Below, one piece after another: positions 1 through 7,219 of a stretch of 14,504 nucleotides of DNA. The notes under the pieces are model-generated. The model was not told the DNA's origin. It made no database searches and saw only the letters and a program-made list of their open reading frames with translations. Every line of letters starts with the position of its first letter. Position 1 is the stretch's first letter. Where the stretch lies: the NCBI GenBank assembly GCA_002407905.1, contig DHPL01000010.1, positions 30,363-44,866 of the forward strand. The letters are read 5' to 3'. The position numbers were made by a program, and so were the translations under genes. Source of the stretch: Anaerolineaceae bacterium UBA5365. Its GTDB lineage: Bacteria > Chloroflexota > Anaerolineae > Anaerolineales > Anaerolineaceae.

Positions 1-1032
1 CATGGTTGAGGTGCGGGCAAAGATACCGGTCATGCCCCAGCTGAGCGCGATGCCCACAACCGCGCCTGGAAGGCTGCCCAACAGGCCGATGAGCCCGGCT
101 TCAAAGGCGAAAAGCAGGCGGATATCGCTGTTTTGATAACCCAGCAGTTTCCATGTGGCAATCTCGCGCTGGCGGCGGTTGAGCAGCACCTGCATGGTGT
201 TGCCAATGCCGATCCCGCCGATCAATAATGCCAGGATTCCCGCGCCATTCAGCAGGAAGATCAGGGTTTCCTCGGAAGCCTTGCTGCTGTTTGCCGCTTC
301 GGCAGCAGTAAGGCCCCACCAGCCGTTGGCGTTCATTTTCTCCAGGAAAGCCCCCGGTTTTGGCGTGTTCACCAGCAGGGTGTTGTAAGCCGGGCGGCCG
401 CCAACCAGGCGGCTGGCCACCTCCAGGCTGTAGAACACTTTATCGCCCTGGTGATTGACCGTGTCGTCCAAAATGCCGGCAACCCTGAGCTGCAGCGGGA
501 TGCCGTAATTCAGATCGCTGACTGTAAGGGTCATGCCGGGTTGGATCTTGTAACGCTCGGCGATATCCAGGCTGACCAGCATGCTTTGATCATCTTCCAG
601 CAAAGTCAAGGGTTGAACATCATGCCGGCCTTGCAGGCGGATGCTGCCGGCCAGGGGGTAGGTTTGGGTATCAACGCCAAAACCAGCCCCGGGATAATGC
701 CAAACCGGGTCCGCCTCACTGCGGAAGACGATGTTGCGGCTATAGGCGATGAGCGTAGAAGCGGTGATCTCACCCTGAGCTTCCTGCGCTTCCAGCCAGG
801 CAAGGTCTTCGGCTTCGATGAACTCTGCGCCTTCCCGGCCTCCGGAAATGTCGCCGCCCAGGAGCAGGGGAGGGGCGACCACAAAAGCCTTTTTGAGCGC
901 GATGGAGAGGGTGTTCAAGGCCACTAAACTGGCTACCCCAAAAAAGATGCACAGAATGGCAACCAGGCTGTGCTGTCCGCCGCGGCGTAAATTGCGCCAG
1001 GCTGTCTGACGAAAGAAGCTTTGTTTTTGCAT
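1..1032 (-). CDS. ABC transporter permease, FtsX/MacB type (C-terminus cut by window edge)
   Basis: An open minus-strand frame runs without a stop from an ATG at 1032 to the left edge (344 codons seen). The protein starts MQKQSFFRQTAWRNLRRG, a short cytoplasmic amphipathic start, followed by a membrane helix at about residues 22-44. A soluble MacB-type periplasmic or extracytoplasmic domain follows, then helices at about 255-279 and 305-332. The segment RRQREIATWKLLGY between these two helices is the typical cytoplasmic loop of FtsX permeases. Family members with this order often have two FtsX blocks and about 800 residues, so roughly half is probably missing. It starts 4 nt after the stop of the ATPase gene, with AGGG about 7 nt before the ATG, so the two surely form one transporter. 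Substrate is unknown: such pairs export lipids, lipoproteins or peptides, or act mechanically. Confident on family, not on substrate. Confidence 0.88.
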   Translation of the reverse strand, partial: MQKQSFFRQTAWRNLRRGGQHSLVAILCIFFGVASLVALNTLSIALKKAFVVAPPLLLGGDISGGREGAEFIEAEDLAWLEAQEAQGEITASTLIAYSRNIVFRSEADPVWHYPGAGFGVDTQTYPLAGSIRLQGRHDVQPLTLLEDDQSMLVSLDIAERYKIQPGMTLTVSDLNYGIPLQLRVAGILDDTVNHQGDKVFYSLEVASRLVGGRPAYNTLLVNTPKPGAFLEKMNANGWWGLTAAEAANSSKASEETLIFLLNGAGILALLIGGIGIGNTMQVLLNRRQREIATWKLLGYQNSDIRLLFAFEAGLIGLLGSLPGAVVGIALSWGMTGIFARTSTM

Positions 1033-1036
1033 GCAG

Positions 1037-1774
1037 CTACCCTGCCCAAACTGAAGCTGGCGTTAGTGCAGCCTGCCCAAGGGGTTGGAGAGTTTTGGCA
1101 TCAGTAAGCCGGCCATCGTAGAGATGCAATTCGCGGTCGCTCCTGCGGGCGATCTGCCTGTCGTGGGTGACCATCACCAGGGTGAGGCCCATTTGCCTGC
1201 GCAGCTCCTGCATTAGTTCCAAAACTTGTTCGCCGGTGCTGCTATCCAGATTGCCGGTGGGTTCATCGGCATAGAGGATGCTGGGTTCAGTAACCAGGGC
1301 ACGGGCAATGGCCACCCGCTGCTGCTCGCCGCCGCTGAGCTGGTGCGGACGGTTATGCAGGCGGTGCCCCAGGCCTACCCGGTGCAGCATATCGGCTGCC
1401 AAATTGAAGCAATTGCGGCGGTCCTGCCGGATGAAAAGCGGCGAAGCCACATTTTCGAGCGCGGTCATGGTATTGATCAGGTAAAAATTCTGAAAAACGA
1501 TGCCCAGCTTCTGATTGCGTAATTTGGCCAGATCGCCCTCGCGCAGCTTGTTGAGGTCCTGACCGTCCAGGATAACCCGCCCTTGGGTGGGGCGGTCGAT
1601 GCCGGCCATGATGCCAAGCAGCGTCGTTTTACCTGATCCGGACGGGCCGACCAGGCTGACCCACTCGCCCTGGCGCACGATGAAACTGACATTGTGCAGA
1701 ATTGGGAAGGTTTTAATGCCGTTATCAAGGTCTTTGTTAACGGACTGAACGTCAAGGATGATGTTTTGATCCAT
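1037..1774 (-). CDS. ABC transporter ATP-binding protein, MacB/LolD-like
   Basis: This 245-residue protein is a complete nucleotide-binding subunit. Visible motifs are Walker [10 protein letters not shown] (residues 43-51), Q-loop Gln95, signature LSGGEQQ (146-152), Walker B ILYADEP (166-172) with catalytic Glu171, a D-loop in GNLDS, and the switch His204. The [15 protein letters not shown] and ADEPTGNLD wording is that of the MacB/LolD/FtsE branch, which pairs with FtsX-type permeases like the one encoded 4 nt downstream. I chose the ATG at 1774 because GGAGG lies 6 nt before it. A longer in-frame start at 1831 would add 19 residues unlike the family and has no ribosome binding site. The protein acts at the inner face of the cytoplasmic membrane, coupling ATP hydrolysis to the permease. 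A possible operator palindrome lies about 80 nt upstream. Confidence 0.93.
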   Translation of the reverse strand: MDQNIILDVQSVNKDLDNGIKTFPILHNVSFIVRQGEWVSLVGPSGSGKTTLLGIMAGIDRPTQGRVILDGQDLNKLREGDLAKLRNQKLGIVFQNFYLINTMTALENVASPLFIRQDRRNCFNLAADMLHRVGLGHRLHNRPHQLSGGEQQRVAIARALVTEPSILYADEPTGNLDSSTGEQVLELMQELRRQMGLTLVMVTHDRQIARRSDRELHLYDGRLTDAKTLQPLGQAALTPASVWAG

Positions 1775-1851
1775 TTTGAGCCTCCATTTCATTTCACTAT
1801 CAAGTGTAGAAGCGGCGAGGCATTGGCGCATGGGGCGCAGGGCTGAATTGG

Positions 1852-1867
1852 CCTAAGACTTAGGTCT
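1852..1867. promoter_or_regulatory. Palindromic possible operator upstream of the ABC operon
   Basis: Positions 1852-1864 read CCTAAGACTTAGG, a perfect 6-bp inverted repeat around one base. It overlaps a second repeat, AGAC-TTAG-GTCT, at 1856-1867. It sits in the 137-nt gap between the OPT stop and the ABC start, about 80 nt before the ABC start codon. No run of T follows on the minus strand, so it does not look like an intrinsic terminator for the OPT gene. A repressor site of MarR, TetR or GntR type is a plausible reading, but I cannot assign a regulator and see no convincing promoter hexamers around it. Confidence 0.4.
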
Positions 1868-1911
1868 GGTTTGTGTATTGCGGCAGGGCAAGAATTGCGG
1901 GCCGGCAGGAA

Positions 1912-3582
1912 TCAGCGGCCAAGCATCATCAAGAACGCCAGAATCGTACCCGTGATGCCCTCGCCGCCCAGGAGGCCGGCAGCGATGATATTGCCGATGC
2001 TGTCGTCATCGCTTGTTTTGGTATAGCGCTTGAAGAGCCACGCTGCCGTTGCGCCGAGGAAGATGGCAGCAGCCATCCCCAGGGAGAGCAGCATACCGAT
2101 GCCGATGATCATGGCCGGCACTTTATTCAGGTAGAGAATACAGCCCAAGAGCGCCGCGATGGCAAAGATCACCGGGTCGCCAATGCCCTGGACCATGGCC
2201 GTTACACTGTGGGCCTGGGCCGCGCTCAGGCCAGTAACGCCGCCAACGCCGCCGTATTGCGAGATAAGCAAGAGGAGAGCGACCACACAAGCGGCCACGC
2301 CTACCAGGCCGCCGATCATCTGCGTGACGAATTGCGCCCGCGGGTCTGTGCCTAAGAGCGCGCCGGTTTTATAGTCGTTCATCGCGTCGCCAGCGTAACC
2401 GCAGGCAACCGCCACGATGGCAGCCACCAGAAAGGCCTGCAGATCGTTTACGGGCAGGATCAAGCGGATAGCCAGGAGGACGATGATCCCAAACACCTCC
2501 ATCGGATTGATGCCGGTTTGGCCGGTGATCACCGAAGACATCAAGGTGGCAAAGACCACGCCCAGCATCAACAAGGCAGCGATGGTCGGGGAAAGCCCCG
2601 CCATGATGCTGAGTACGAAGGCTGCGGCACTGCTGATTAGGGCAAAGAATCCGGGTTTAAGCCCTGGGCGCGAGCCCGCTGCCTGGCCCCTGGCAGGCCG
2701 GCGCAGCGTGCTGAGAAATTGGAGAAGGATGCCCAAGCCGCTGCCGACCATCAGGCCGACCGCGCTGGTGAGGATGAAGGCGCCGGCTGCATCCGGGCTG
2801 CTGAAGGTGCCTGCCTGGACACCGAACTGGCGCAAGGCTATTTGGCCGATCACCGCTCCGATGAGCCAGTAGAGCGCGGCTGGAAAACCAATAATGTAGC
2901 CAATGCCGATGGCCATCGGCGAGGCGTAAAGCTCCAGTGGAAGCTGCCCTAATTTGCCGGCAAAAGTTTGAGGGATGAGCGCCAACTTATCCCGTAGGAC
3001 GGTAAAAAGCGCGCTGCCGCCCAAGGATGCAAAAAGGATGGCGGCTTTGTGGCCGCCGGAATCGCCGGCGCGCAAGGTCTCCGCCGCAGCGGTGCCGATA
3101 GGGTAGGGCAGGGCCTGTTCCTCAATACTCCGTTTGCGCAGGTACCAACATAGCATCGTGCCCAGCACCACGCCGGCAAGAGCCACCAAAAGCAAAGGCC
3201 AGAGCTTGGGCATGAACCACTCGCGCAGGGTCTGCTGGCTGGGGTCGAAAGGGGTGTAGATTCCGCTGATCCAAAGCCCGGGAATGGTGAAGGCTATCCC
3301 TCCGGCCACCATCGCGCCGCTGGACATGCCGGTTTGGGTGATATTGATTTCGTGCAGGTCGGATTTGCCCAATAGTTTGAGTAGGGCCATGGAAAGCACG
3401 GCCACAAATACGTTAGGCCAGGGCAAGGCGCTCATGCGCATGGCTACGTAGGTGGAGCTGAACGCGATGAGAATCGCGCCGAGTGCGGTAAGCACGATGG
3501 AGCGCAGACTGAGCTGGGGAATACCCAGGAAATGGCGTTCGGTGATGGTTTGCTGATCGGGTTGGGGAGGGATGGTTTGCAT
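1912..3582 (-). CDS. OPT-family oligopeptide/metal-chelate transporter
   Basis: A polytopic membrane protein of 556 residues with well over ten hydrophobic segments, the usual size for bacterial OPT proteins. Family signatures seen in order are ITQTGMSSGA (81-90), PIGTAAAETL (161-170), ITGQTGINPMEVFG (near 350), CGYAGDAMNDYKTG (near 393) and AAGLLGGEGITG (534-545). OPT proteins import peptides or metal chelates such as metal-siderophore and nicotianamine-like complexes by proton coupling; the substrate cannot be read from sequence. The start is uncertain. An ATG at 3591 would add three residues, and neither start has a good Shine-Dalgarno. A still longer frame back to 3711 is ruled out because it would begin just before the terminator hairpin of the upstream sod gene and be translated through it. 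I see no clear promoter in 3592-3671. Confidence 0.9.
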   Translation of the reverse strand: MQTIPPQPDQQTITERHFLGIPQLSLRSIVLTALGAILIAFSSTYVAMRMSALPWPNVFVAVLSMALLKLLGKSDLHEINITQTGMSSGAMVAGGIAFTIPGLWISGIYTPFDPSQQTLREWFMPKLWPLLLVALAGVVLGTMLCWYLRKRSIEEQALPYPIGTAAAETLRAGDSGGHKAAILFASLGGSALFTVLRDKLALIPQTFAGKLGQLPLELYASPMAIGIGYIIGFPAALYWLIGAVIGQIALRQFGVQAGTFSSPDAAGAFILTSAVGLMVGSGLGILLQFLSTLRRPARGQAAGSRPGLKPGFFALISSAAAFVLSIMAGLSPTIAALLMLGVVFATLMSSVITGQTGINPMEVFGIIVLLAIRLILPVNDLQAFLVAAIVAVACGYAGDAMNDYKTGALLGTDPRAQFVTQMIGGLVGVAACVVALLLLISQYGGVGGVTGLSAAQAHSVTAMVQGIGDPVIFAIAALLGCILYLNKVPAMIIGIGMLLSLGMAAAIFLGATAAWLFKRYTKTSDDDSIGNIIAAGLLGGEGITGTILAFLMMLGR

Positions 3583-3671
3583 GCGCCCCATTCTACCGAG
3601 GCAGTCCCCGGTTTGCCAATGGAACAGCCTATTAAGCCTGTATTTGATGTTGGATGGGCAAGTACAGGTGA

Positions 3672-3702
3672 ATAAAAAAAGCGGACCAGTATTGGTCCGC
3701 TT
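3672..3702 (-). terminator. Intrinsic terminator of the superoxide dismutase gene
   Basis: On the minus strand GCGGACCA-ATAC-TGGTCCGC forms a perfect 8-bp stem with a 4-nt loop (3681-3700), extendable by two A-T pairs to 3679-3702. It is followed directly by TTTTTTTATT. It begins 17 nt after the sod stop codon. This is a textbook Rho-independent terminator, and it separates sodB from the OPT gene. Confidence 0.95.
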
Positions 3703-3718
3703 GCCAAGCACTTGCTGT

Positions 3719-4336
3719 TTAGCGTTTGATCTGTTCCAGAACGTAATCCCAATTCACCAATTGGTCGATCACAGCCTCCAGATAAGCCTGGCGCTTGTTC
3801 TGATAGTCCAGATAGTAGGCATGTTCCCAGACATCCAGGGTGAGCACGGCGCGTTTGGTATCGCTCCAGGGCTCGTTGGCGTTGGGGGTCTTATCCAGCG
3901 AGAGTTTGCCATCTTCCAGGATCAGCCAGGCCCAGCCGGAGCCGAATTGAGTCATGCCGGCCTGGACCAATTGCTTGCGGAATTCCTCCCAGGAGCCAAA
4001 GTCTTTTTCGATCATGCCCTTGAGCTCGGCGGAGGGCTTTACGGTGTTCGCCGGGGCCAGGCATTTCCAGTAGAAGTTGTGGTTCCAAACCTGAGCGCTG
4101 TTGTTATACAGGCCCTGGTCCTTCTTTTCCTTGGCGGCAATGATGATCTCTTCGAGGGTCTTGCCTTCGAGGTCGGTACCTTTGGTGAGCTCGAGGGTTT
4201 TATCCACATAAGCTTTGTGGTGTTTGCCATAGTGGAAATCCAAGGTGTTGGCGGAAATAACGGGTTCCAGGGCATCCTTCGCCCAGGGAAGTTCGGGCAG
4301 CTCAACGGGGGTCTTCATCCATTTCTCTTTGGTCAT
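3719..4336 (-). CDS. sodB: Superoxide dismutase, iron type
   Basis: A 205-residue cytosolic enzyme that converts superoxide to hydrogen peroxide and oxygen. All four metal ligands of the Fe/Mn family are present: His35 in FHYGKHHKAY, His86 in AQVWNHNFYW, and Asp168 and His172 in DVWEHAYYLDYQ. Gln82, four residues before the second His ligand, matches the outer-sphere Gln of iron enzymes (Gln69 in E. coli SodB). Manganese enzymes normally have Gly there and a Gln further on. Here FGSGWAWL has Phe-Gly at that later place, which also fits iron. The start at 4336 has AAAGGAG about 9 nt upstream; a second ATG at 4318 (MKTPVELP) is possible. No signal peptide is seen. The gene has its own consensus -10 box upstream and a strong terminator downstream, so it is probably monocistronic. 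Confidence 0.95.
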   Translation of the reverse strand: MTKEKWMKTPVELPELPWAKDALEPVISANTLDFHYGKHHKAYVDKTLELTKGTDLEGKTLEEIIIAAKEKKDQGLYNNSAQVWNHNFYWKCLAPANTVKPSAELKGMIEKDFGSWEEFRKQLVQAGMTQFGSGWAWLILEDGKLSLDKTPNANEPWSDTKRAVLTLDVWEHAYYLDYQNKRQAYLEAVIDQLVNWDYVLEQIKR

Positions 4337-4369
4337 TCTAAATTGCTCCTTTTCTCTTTTTTGAATGGC

Positions 4370-4386
4370 GCCCCTAAAAACGGGGC
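4370..4386 (-). promoter_or_regulatory. Small hairpin in the sodB leader
   Basis: On the minus strand GCCCC-GTTTTTA-GGGGC can form a 5-bp GC stem about 34 nt before the sodB start and downstream of the predicted transcription start. It could affect mRNA stability or translation. The stem is short and may be chance. Confidence 0.25.
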
Positions 4387-4409
4387 CAGTGTTCAGGGTC
4401 CTTGAAATG

Positions 4410-4415
4410 ATTATA
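4410..4415 (-). promoter_or_regulatory. Consensus -10 box (TATAAT) for sodB
   Basis: A perfect TATAAT on the minus strand lies 73 nt before the sodB start codon, in the gap after the YjbQ gene. No good -35 hexamer is seen at 16-18 nt upstream (GCGGTT or similar), so the promoter may need an activator or have a weak -35. The leader would be about 67 nt. Confidence 0.5.
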
Positions 4416-4525
4416 CAGCCTGGCATGCGCAAAACCGCGAGAGGCTTCTACGCCTTCCTCCCGATGGCGGCTGAGTGCTGTTGATACGATCCTGGCGCGG
4501 ATCATGGAAGCGAAGCAGCGCTTTT

Positions 4526-4945
4526 CTACTCTCCGATCACTTTGATGAGCACGCGTTTGCGGCGGCGGCCGTCGAACTCGGCGTAGAAGATCTGCTCCCA
4601 GGTGCCAAAGTCCAGGCGGCCATCAGTGATGGCACAGACCACCTCGCGGCCCATGAGCGTGCGCTTAAGGTGCGCGTCGGCGTTATCTTCCCCGGTATCA
4701 TTGTGCCGGTACTGGCTGATGGGTGCATGGGGTGCCAGGCCTTCGAGCCAGCGTTCAAAATCGTGGTGCAGGCCGCTTTCATTATCGTTGATGAAAACTG
4801 AGGCGGTGATATGCATTGGGTTGACCAATACCAGGCCTTCTCTCACCTCACTTTCGTTGATGGCTTGCTGCACTTCCCGGGTGATGTTTACAAAGCCCTG
4901 CACCGTAGGCAGGTTCATCCACAATTCCTTGCGGTAGGTTTTCAT
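4526..4945 (-). CDS. yjbQ: YjbQ/UPF0047 family protein
   Basis: A 139-residue single-domain cytosolic protein of the YjbQ (UPF0047) family. Conserved stretches are [32 protein letters not shown] and [18 protein letters not shown], and the protein ends in [10 protein letters not shown] as the family does. The conserved His residues (HITA, LHHDF, RHND, DAHLK) suggest a metal or phosphate site. E. coli YjbQ shows weak thiamine-phosphate synthase activity, hence the common database name, but the physiological role is not settled. The ATG at 4945 has AAGGAG 6 nt upstream; a TTG two codons earlier is less likely. It follows the GPH transporter stop by 42 nt with no terminator between, so the two may be co-transcribed, though no functional link is known. 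Confidence 0.93.
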   Translation of the reverse strand: MKTYRKELWMNLPTVQGFVNITREVQQAINESEVREGLVLVNPMHITASVFINDNESGLHHDFERWLEGLAPHAPISQYRHNDTGEDNADAHLKRTLMGREVVCAITDGRLDFGTWEQIFYAEFDGRRRKRVLIKVIGE

Positions 4946-4987
4946 TTGCAACTCCTTGATTTGTCTTGGCGCCGCTGGGCGCGCGGC

Positions 4988-6451
4988 TTAAGATTCGAAG
5001 CCGATTTCGTCCTCAGCCGTCAGCGGGTCATTGGCCTGAAAGCGGGCTTGTTTTTCTGCGTGCAAGGCCAGAATGCGCTGCTTTTGATCTTCCAGCAGTT
5101 TACCCTTCAGAGGGAACCAGGTTAGCGCGAGCGCCCCAAGCGCGAGGGAAATCCCGGGGATCAGCCCAACCAGAGCCCGGATACCCATCCTTGCGCTTTC
5201 CGGCTGATTAAGGAAGGGTACTCCGCCGTTTGCCTGGGTGGTCACGAAGGCGGTTTGGGTGAGGATAAACGCGGTGATCCAAATTGCCAGGGATTGGGCT
5301 GGCTTGGTTACCAGCGCGTTAGCCCCCAGGTAGCTGCCCTCGCGGCGCATGCCGGTACGCAGTTCGTCATCATCCACCACCTGGCTCAGAACGATGTAAT
5401 TCACCACCTGGTTTCCGCTGTAACCAAAGCCGGCAATGGCGATAGCCAGCGGCAGGAGCGGCGTTGGCAGAAAGTAGACCAGGCTGAAACCAATGGCGCA
5501 GAGGATGAGGTAGCCGCGCCAAACTTTAGCCGCCTCCCAGCGCTGCAGCGGGTATTTCACCAGCGGCACGCCGATGGTGAGCGGGATGAACAGCGCTCCC
5601 AGCAGGGGGAAGACCCCAAAGGGGCTCTGGTAGACGTAATCCGAAAGGTAATAGATGGCGCCCATGGCCACGGCGAACATAAAAGTGCACATGAAGCTGG
5701 TGATCACGTAAATGATGAAACTCTTATTAGTCAACGTGCTTTTAATCGCTTGCCACCAATGCAGTTGGTTAGCCTCCGCGCTGAATTCCCGGCGCTCCTT
5801 GATCACGAAGGAGGCATAAAAGATCATCGCTGAGCAAACGATGCCTACGGCCAGCATCGCCATCCTGAACGGCGTCAGCGAGGCGTGTTCGCCGGTACCG
5901 CCCGGGCGCACAAATTCCGGGATGATAAAGGCCAGCAGGGTGCCCAGGAGGCCGAATAGGGCGGCCACGATCGAGAGTTTGCCGCGCTCGATGTCTGATT
6001 CAGAAAGCTCGGGCATGAAGGTGCCGTGTACCAGGCCGATGATGGTAAAGCAGGTGTCGTAGAGCAGCATGGTCACCAGCATCCACCAAAATTTGAGAAT
6101 CTGGCTGGCGTTTTCCGGGCAGAACCAGATGGCGGCGAAGGTCAGCGCGTAAAACGGCGCGGTGTAGCGCAGGTAGGGGATGCGCCGGCCTAGTTTGCTC
6201 TTGGTGCGGTCTGTAATTTCACCAAAAATGGGGTCATTGATGGCATTCCAGACCGCGTAAATGATCATGGCCACGCCGATCCATTTTTGGTCCAGGCCCA
6301 TGTTGTCCTGAAAGAATTTGGTGAGCATGGCGGTATACACCCCGCCGATGACGGCCATCCCCAATTGGGCCAGCCCGAAGGCCATCTTGGTGCGGCTGCT
6401 GAGCTGGGGCGCTGTGAATTCGGTGGTCTCTGGGTTAAGGCTGCTTTGCAT
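4988..6451 (-). CDS. GPH-family (MelB-like) cation:solute symporter, MFS fold
   Basis: A 487-residue inner-membrane protein with about twelve hydrophobic segments. The helix II to loop signature AINDPIFGEITDRTKSKLGRR (from residue 70) and the later DDDELRTGMRREGSYLG are typical of the glycoside-pentoside-hexuronide:cation family. Compared with E. coli MelB as I recall it, cation ligand Asp59 is kept as Asp73, but Asp55 is replaced by Asn69. The sugar-binding Asp19 and Asp124 align with Gly31 and Gly139. The substrate is therefore probably not a melibiose-like galactoside, and the coupling ion is uncertain. Start 6451 is set by AGGAG 5 nt upstream; the longer frame to 6562 would overlap the divergent gene at 6542. 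The C-terminal tail is charged and cytosolic. There is no neighbouring glycosidase to hint at substrate. Confidence 0.9.
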   Translation of the reverse strand: MQSSLNPETTEFTAPQLSSRTKMAFGLAQLGMAVIGGVYTAMLTKFFQDNMGLDQKWIGVAMIIYAVWNAINDPIFGEITDRTKSKLGRRIPYLRYTAPFYALTFAAIWFCPENASQILKFWWMLVTMLLYDTCFTIIGLVHGTFMPELSESDIERGKLSIVAALFGLLGTLLAFIIPEFVRPGGTGEHASLTPFRMAMLAVGIVCSAMIFYASFVIKERREFSAEANQLHWWQAIKSTLTNKSFIIYVITSFMCTFMFAVAMGAIYYLSDYVYQSPFGVFPLLGALFIPLTIGVPLVKYPLQRWEAAKVWRGYLILCAIGFSLVYFLPTPLLPLAIAIAGFGYSGNQVVNYIVLSQVVDDDELRTGMRREGSYLGANALVTKPAQSLAIWITAFILTQTAFVTTQANGGVPFLNQPESARMGIRALVGLIPGISLALGALALTWFPLKGKLLEDQKQRILALHAEKQARFQANDPLTAEDEIGFES

Positions 6452-6479
6452 GGACTCTCCTGTTAGACGACGGCAATAA

Positions 6480-6485
6480 ATTGTA
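6480..6485 (-). promoter_or_regulatory. Possible -10 box of the GPH transporter gene
   Basis: TACAAT on the minus strand lies 28 nt before the transporter ATG, leaving room for its AGGAG site. A TTGACC at 6499-6504 resembles a -35 box but is only 13 nt away, too close for normal use with this hexamer. It would be 19 nt from TTTATT just downstream. The exact promoter is uncertain. Confidence 0.35.
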
Positions 6486-6508
6486 CCTTGAAGCGTCCGG
6501 TCAATGGG

Positions 6509-6535
6509 TGGACAAGCCGGGGGCTTTGATAGAAT
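6509..6535 (+). promoter_or_regulatory. Possible promoter of the YdjM-like gene, giving a leaderless mRNA
   Basis: TAGAAT at 6530-6535 is a good -10 hexamer ending 6 nt before the ATG at 6542, so transcription would begin at or next to the start codon. TGGACA at 6509-6514 could be a -35, with a short 15-nt spacer. No Shine-Dalgarno is present before the ATG. The 90-nt gap holds divergent promoters for this gene and the GPH transporter. Confidence 0.45.
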
Positions 6536-6541
6536 CAGCGC

Positions 6542-7057
6542 ATGCCTTTCACCCCTTATCATCTCGGACCTAGCCTCGCTTTAAAGGGGCTGGGCGGAGG
6601 CCGATTCAGCTTTTGGGCTTATACCCTGGCCCAAGTTGCCATCGATGTCCAGCCTGGGATAGCCATCCTGGTGCCCCGCGCCGGCTTGGAGCCCCACGCG
6701 CCTTATACCCATTCCATCTTGACCGCCACTGCCATCGGCGCGCTTGCAGGTTTGGCGGCTCAGTGGAGCGCCAAACATTGGCTGCAAGGCCTGCCGCTGC
6801 CGCTGCGCCCCAATAAAACGCTGCAAGGGCGTTTTTGGCTGCTGAGCGGCATGCTGGGCGCCTGGCTGCACATCCTGCTGGATAGCCTGGTCTACCCGGA
6901 CATGCATCCGTTTTGGCCCCTGCTGCGCGGCAACCCGATGCCCATCAGCTTCCAGTTTGCAGGCATGCAGGTTTTTTGTATTGCCGCGGGGCTTATTGGT
7001 GCAGTCCTGATCTTGCTCAATTTACGCCGCCGCAAGCGAAAATACGTGCAGCACTGA
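6542..7057 (+). CDS. Small membrane protein, YdjM-like (putative membrane-bound metal-dependent hydrolase)
   Basis: A 171-residue protein starting MPFTPYHLGP, the hallmark start of the YdjM (LexA-regulated inner-membrane hydrolase-like) family. It has about four hydrophobic stretches (roughly 23-45, 57-75, 98-116 and 139-161) and a basic end, RRRKRK. Possible metal-binding residues in conserved-looking places are His7, Asp35 in AIDVQP, His57 in YTHS, and His110/Asp114 in HILLDS with His122. The hydrolase label comes from family annotation; activity has not been shown to my knowledge. Start choice rests on the conserved N-terminus, as there is no ribosome binding site. It lies 162 nt upstream of uvrA on the same strand and might be co-transcribed, but likely promoter sequences sit between them. 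Confidence 0.7.
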   Translation: MPFTPYHLGPSLALKGLGGGRFSFWAYTLAQVAIDVQPGIAILVPRAGLEPHAPYTHSILTATAIGALAGLAAQWSAKHWLQGLPLPLRPNKTLQGRFWLLSGMLGAWLHILLDSLVYPDMHPFWPLLRGNPMPISFQFAGMQVFCIAAGLIGAVLILLNLRRRKRKYVQH

Positions 7058-7089
7058 CAGGTTCATCCCCCTGCAAGGCAGATCACTGA

Positions 7090-7198
7090 TATAATAGAAC
7101 ATTAGGTCTATCAACTGATCGTGAAGCATCAAAACTGTGTTAGAAGCGCGCTTGAACCCTTCTGCGGTCAGGGGCGAATGGATAAGCTTTGATAAAAT
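7090..7198 (+). promoter_or_regulatory. Upstream region of uvrA with two possible -10 boxes
   Basis: The 162-nt gap before uvrA holds a perfect TATAAT at 7090-7095 and a second candidate, TAAAAT, at 7193-7198. The first would give a leader of about 120 nt; the second a short leader of about 15 nt that still contains GGAG (7207-7210), 9 nt before the uvrA ATG. Neither has a clear -35. I see no SOS box of the E. coli type (CTG-N10-CAG with consensus core) or the Gram-positive type (GAAC-N4-GTTC). Confidence 0.4.
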
Positions 7199-7219
7199 TA
7201 AGGGTTGGAGATTTACCCT

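Noticed and set aside
3572..4405. A 277-codon plus-strand frame across sodB
   Set aside because: It is antisense to sodB and runs through the sodB terminator and leader. It has no homology that I recognise and no ribosome binding site.
4488..4503. GATCC-N6-GGATC hairpin downstream of yjbQ as a terminator
   Set aside because: It has a 5-bp stem and no T-run after it on the minus strand.
4973..4987. GCCGC-N7-GCGGC hairpin between the GPH gene and yjbQ as a terminator
   Set aside because: It is a short stem followed by mixed sequence rather than T residues. It does not argue against co-transcription.
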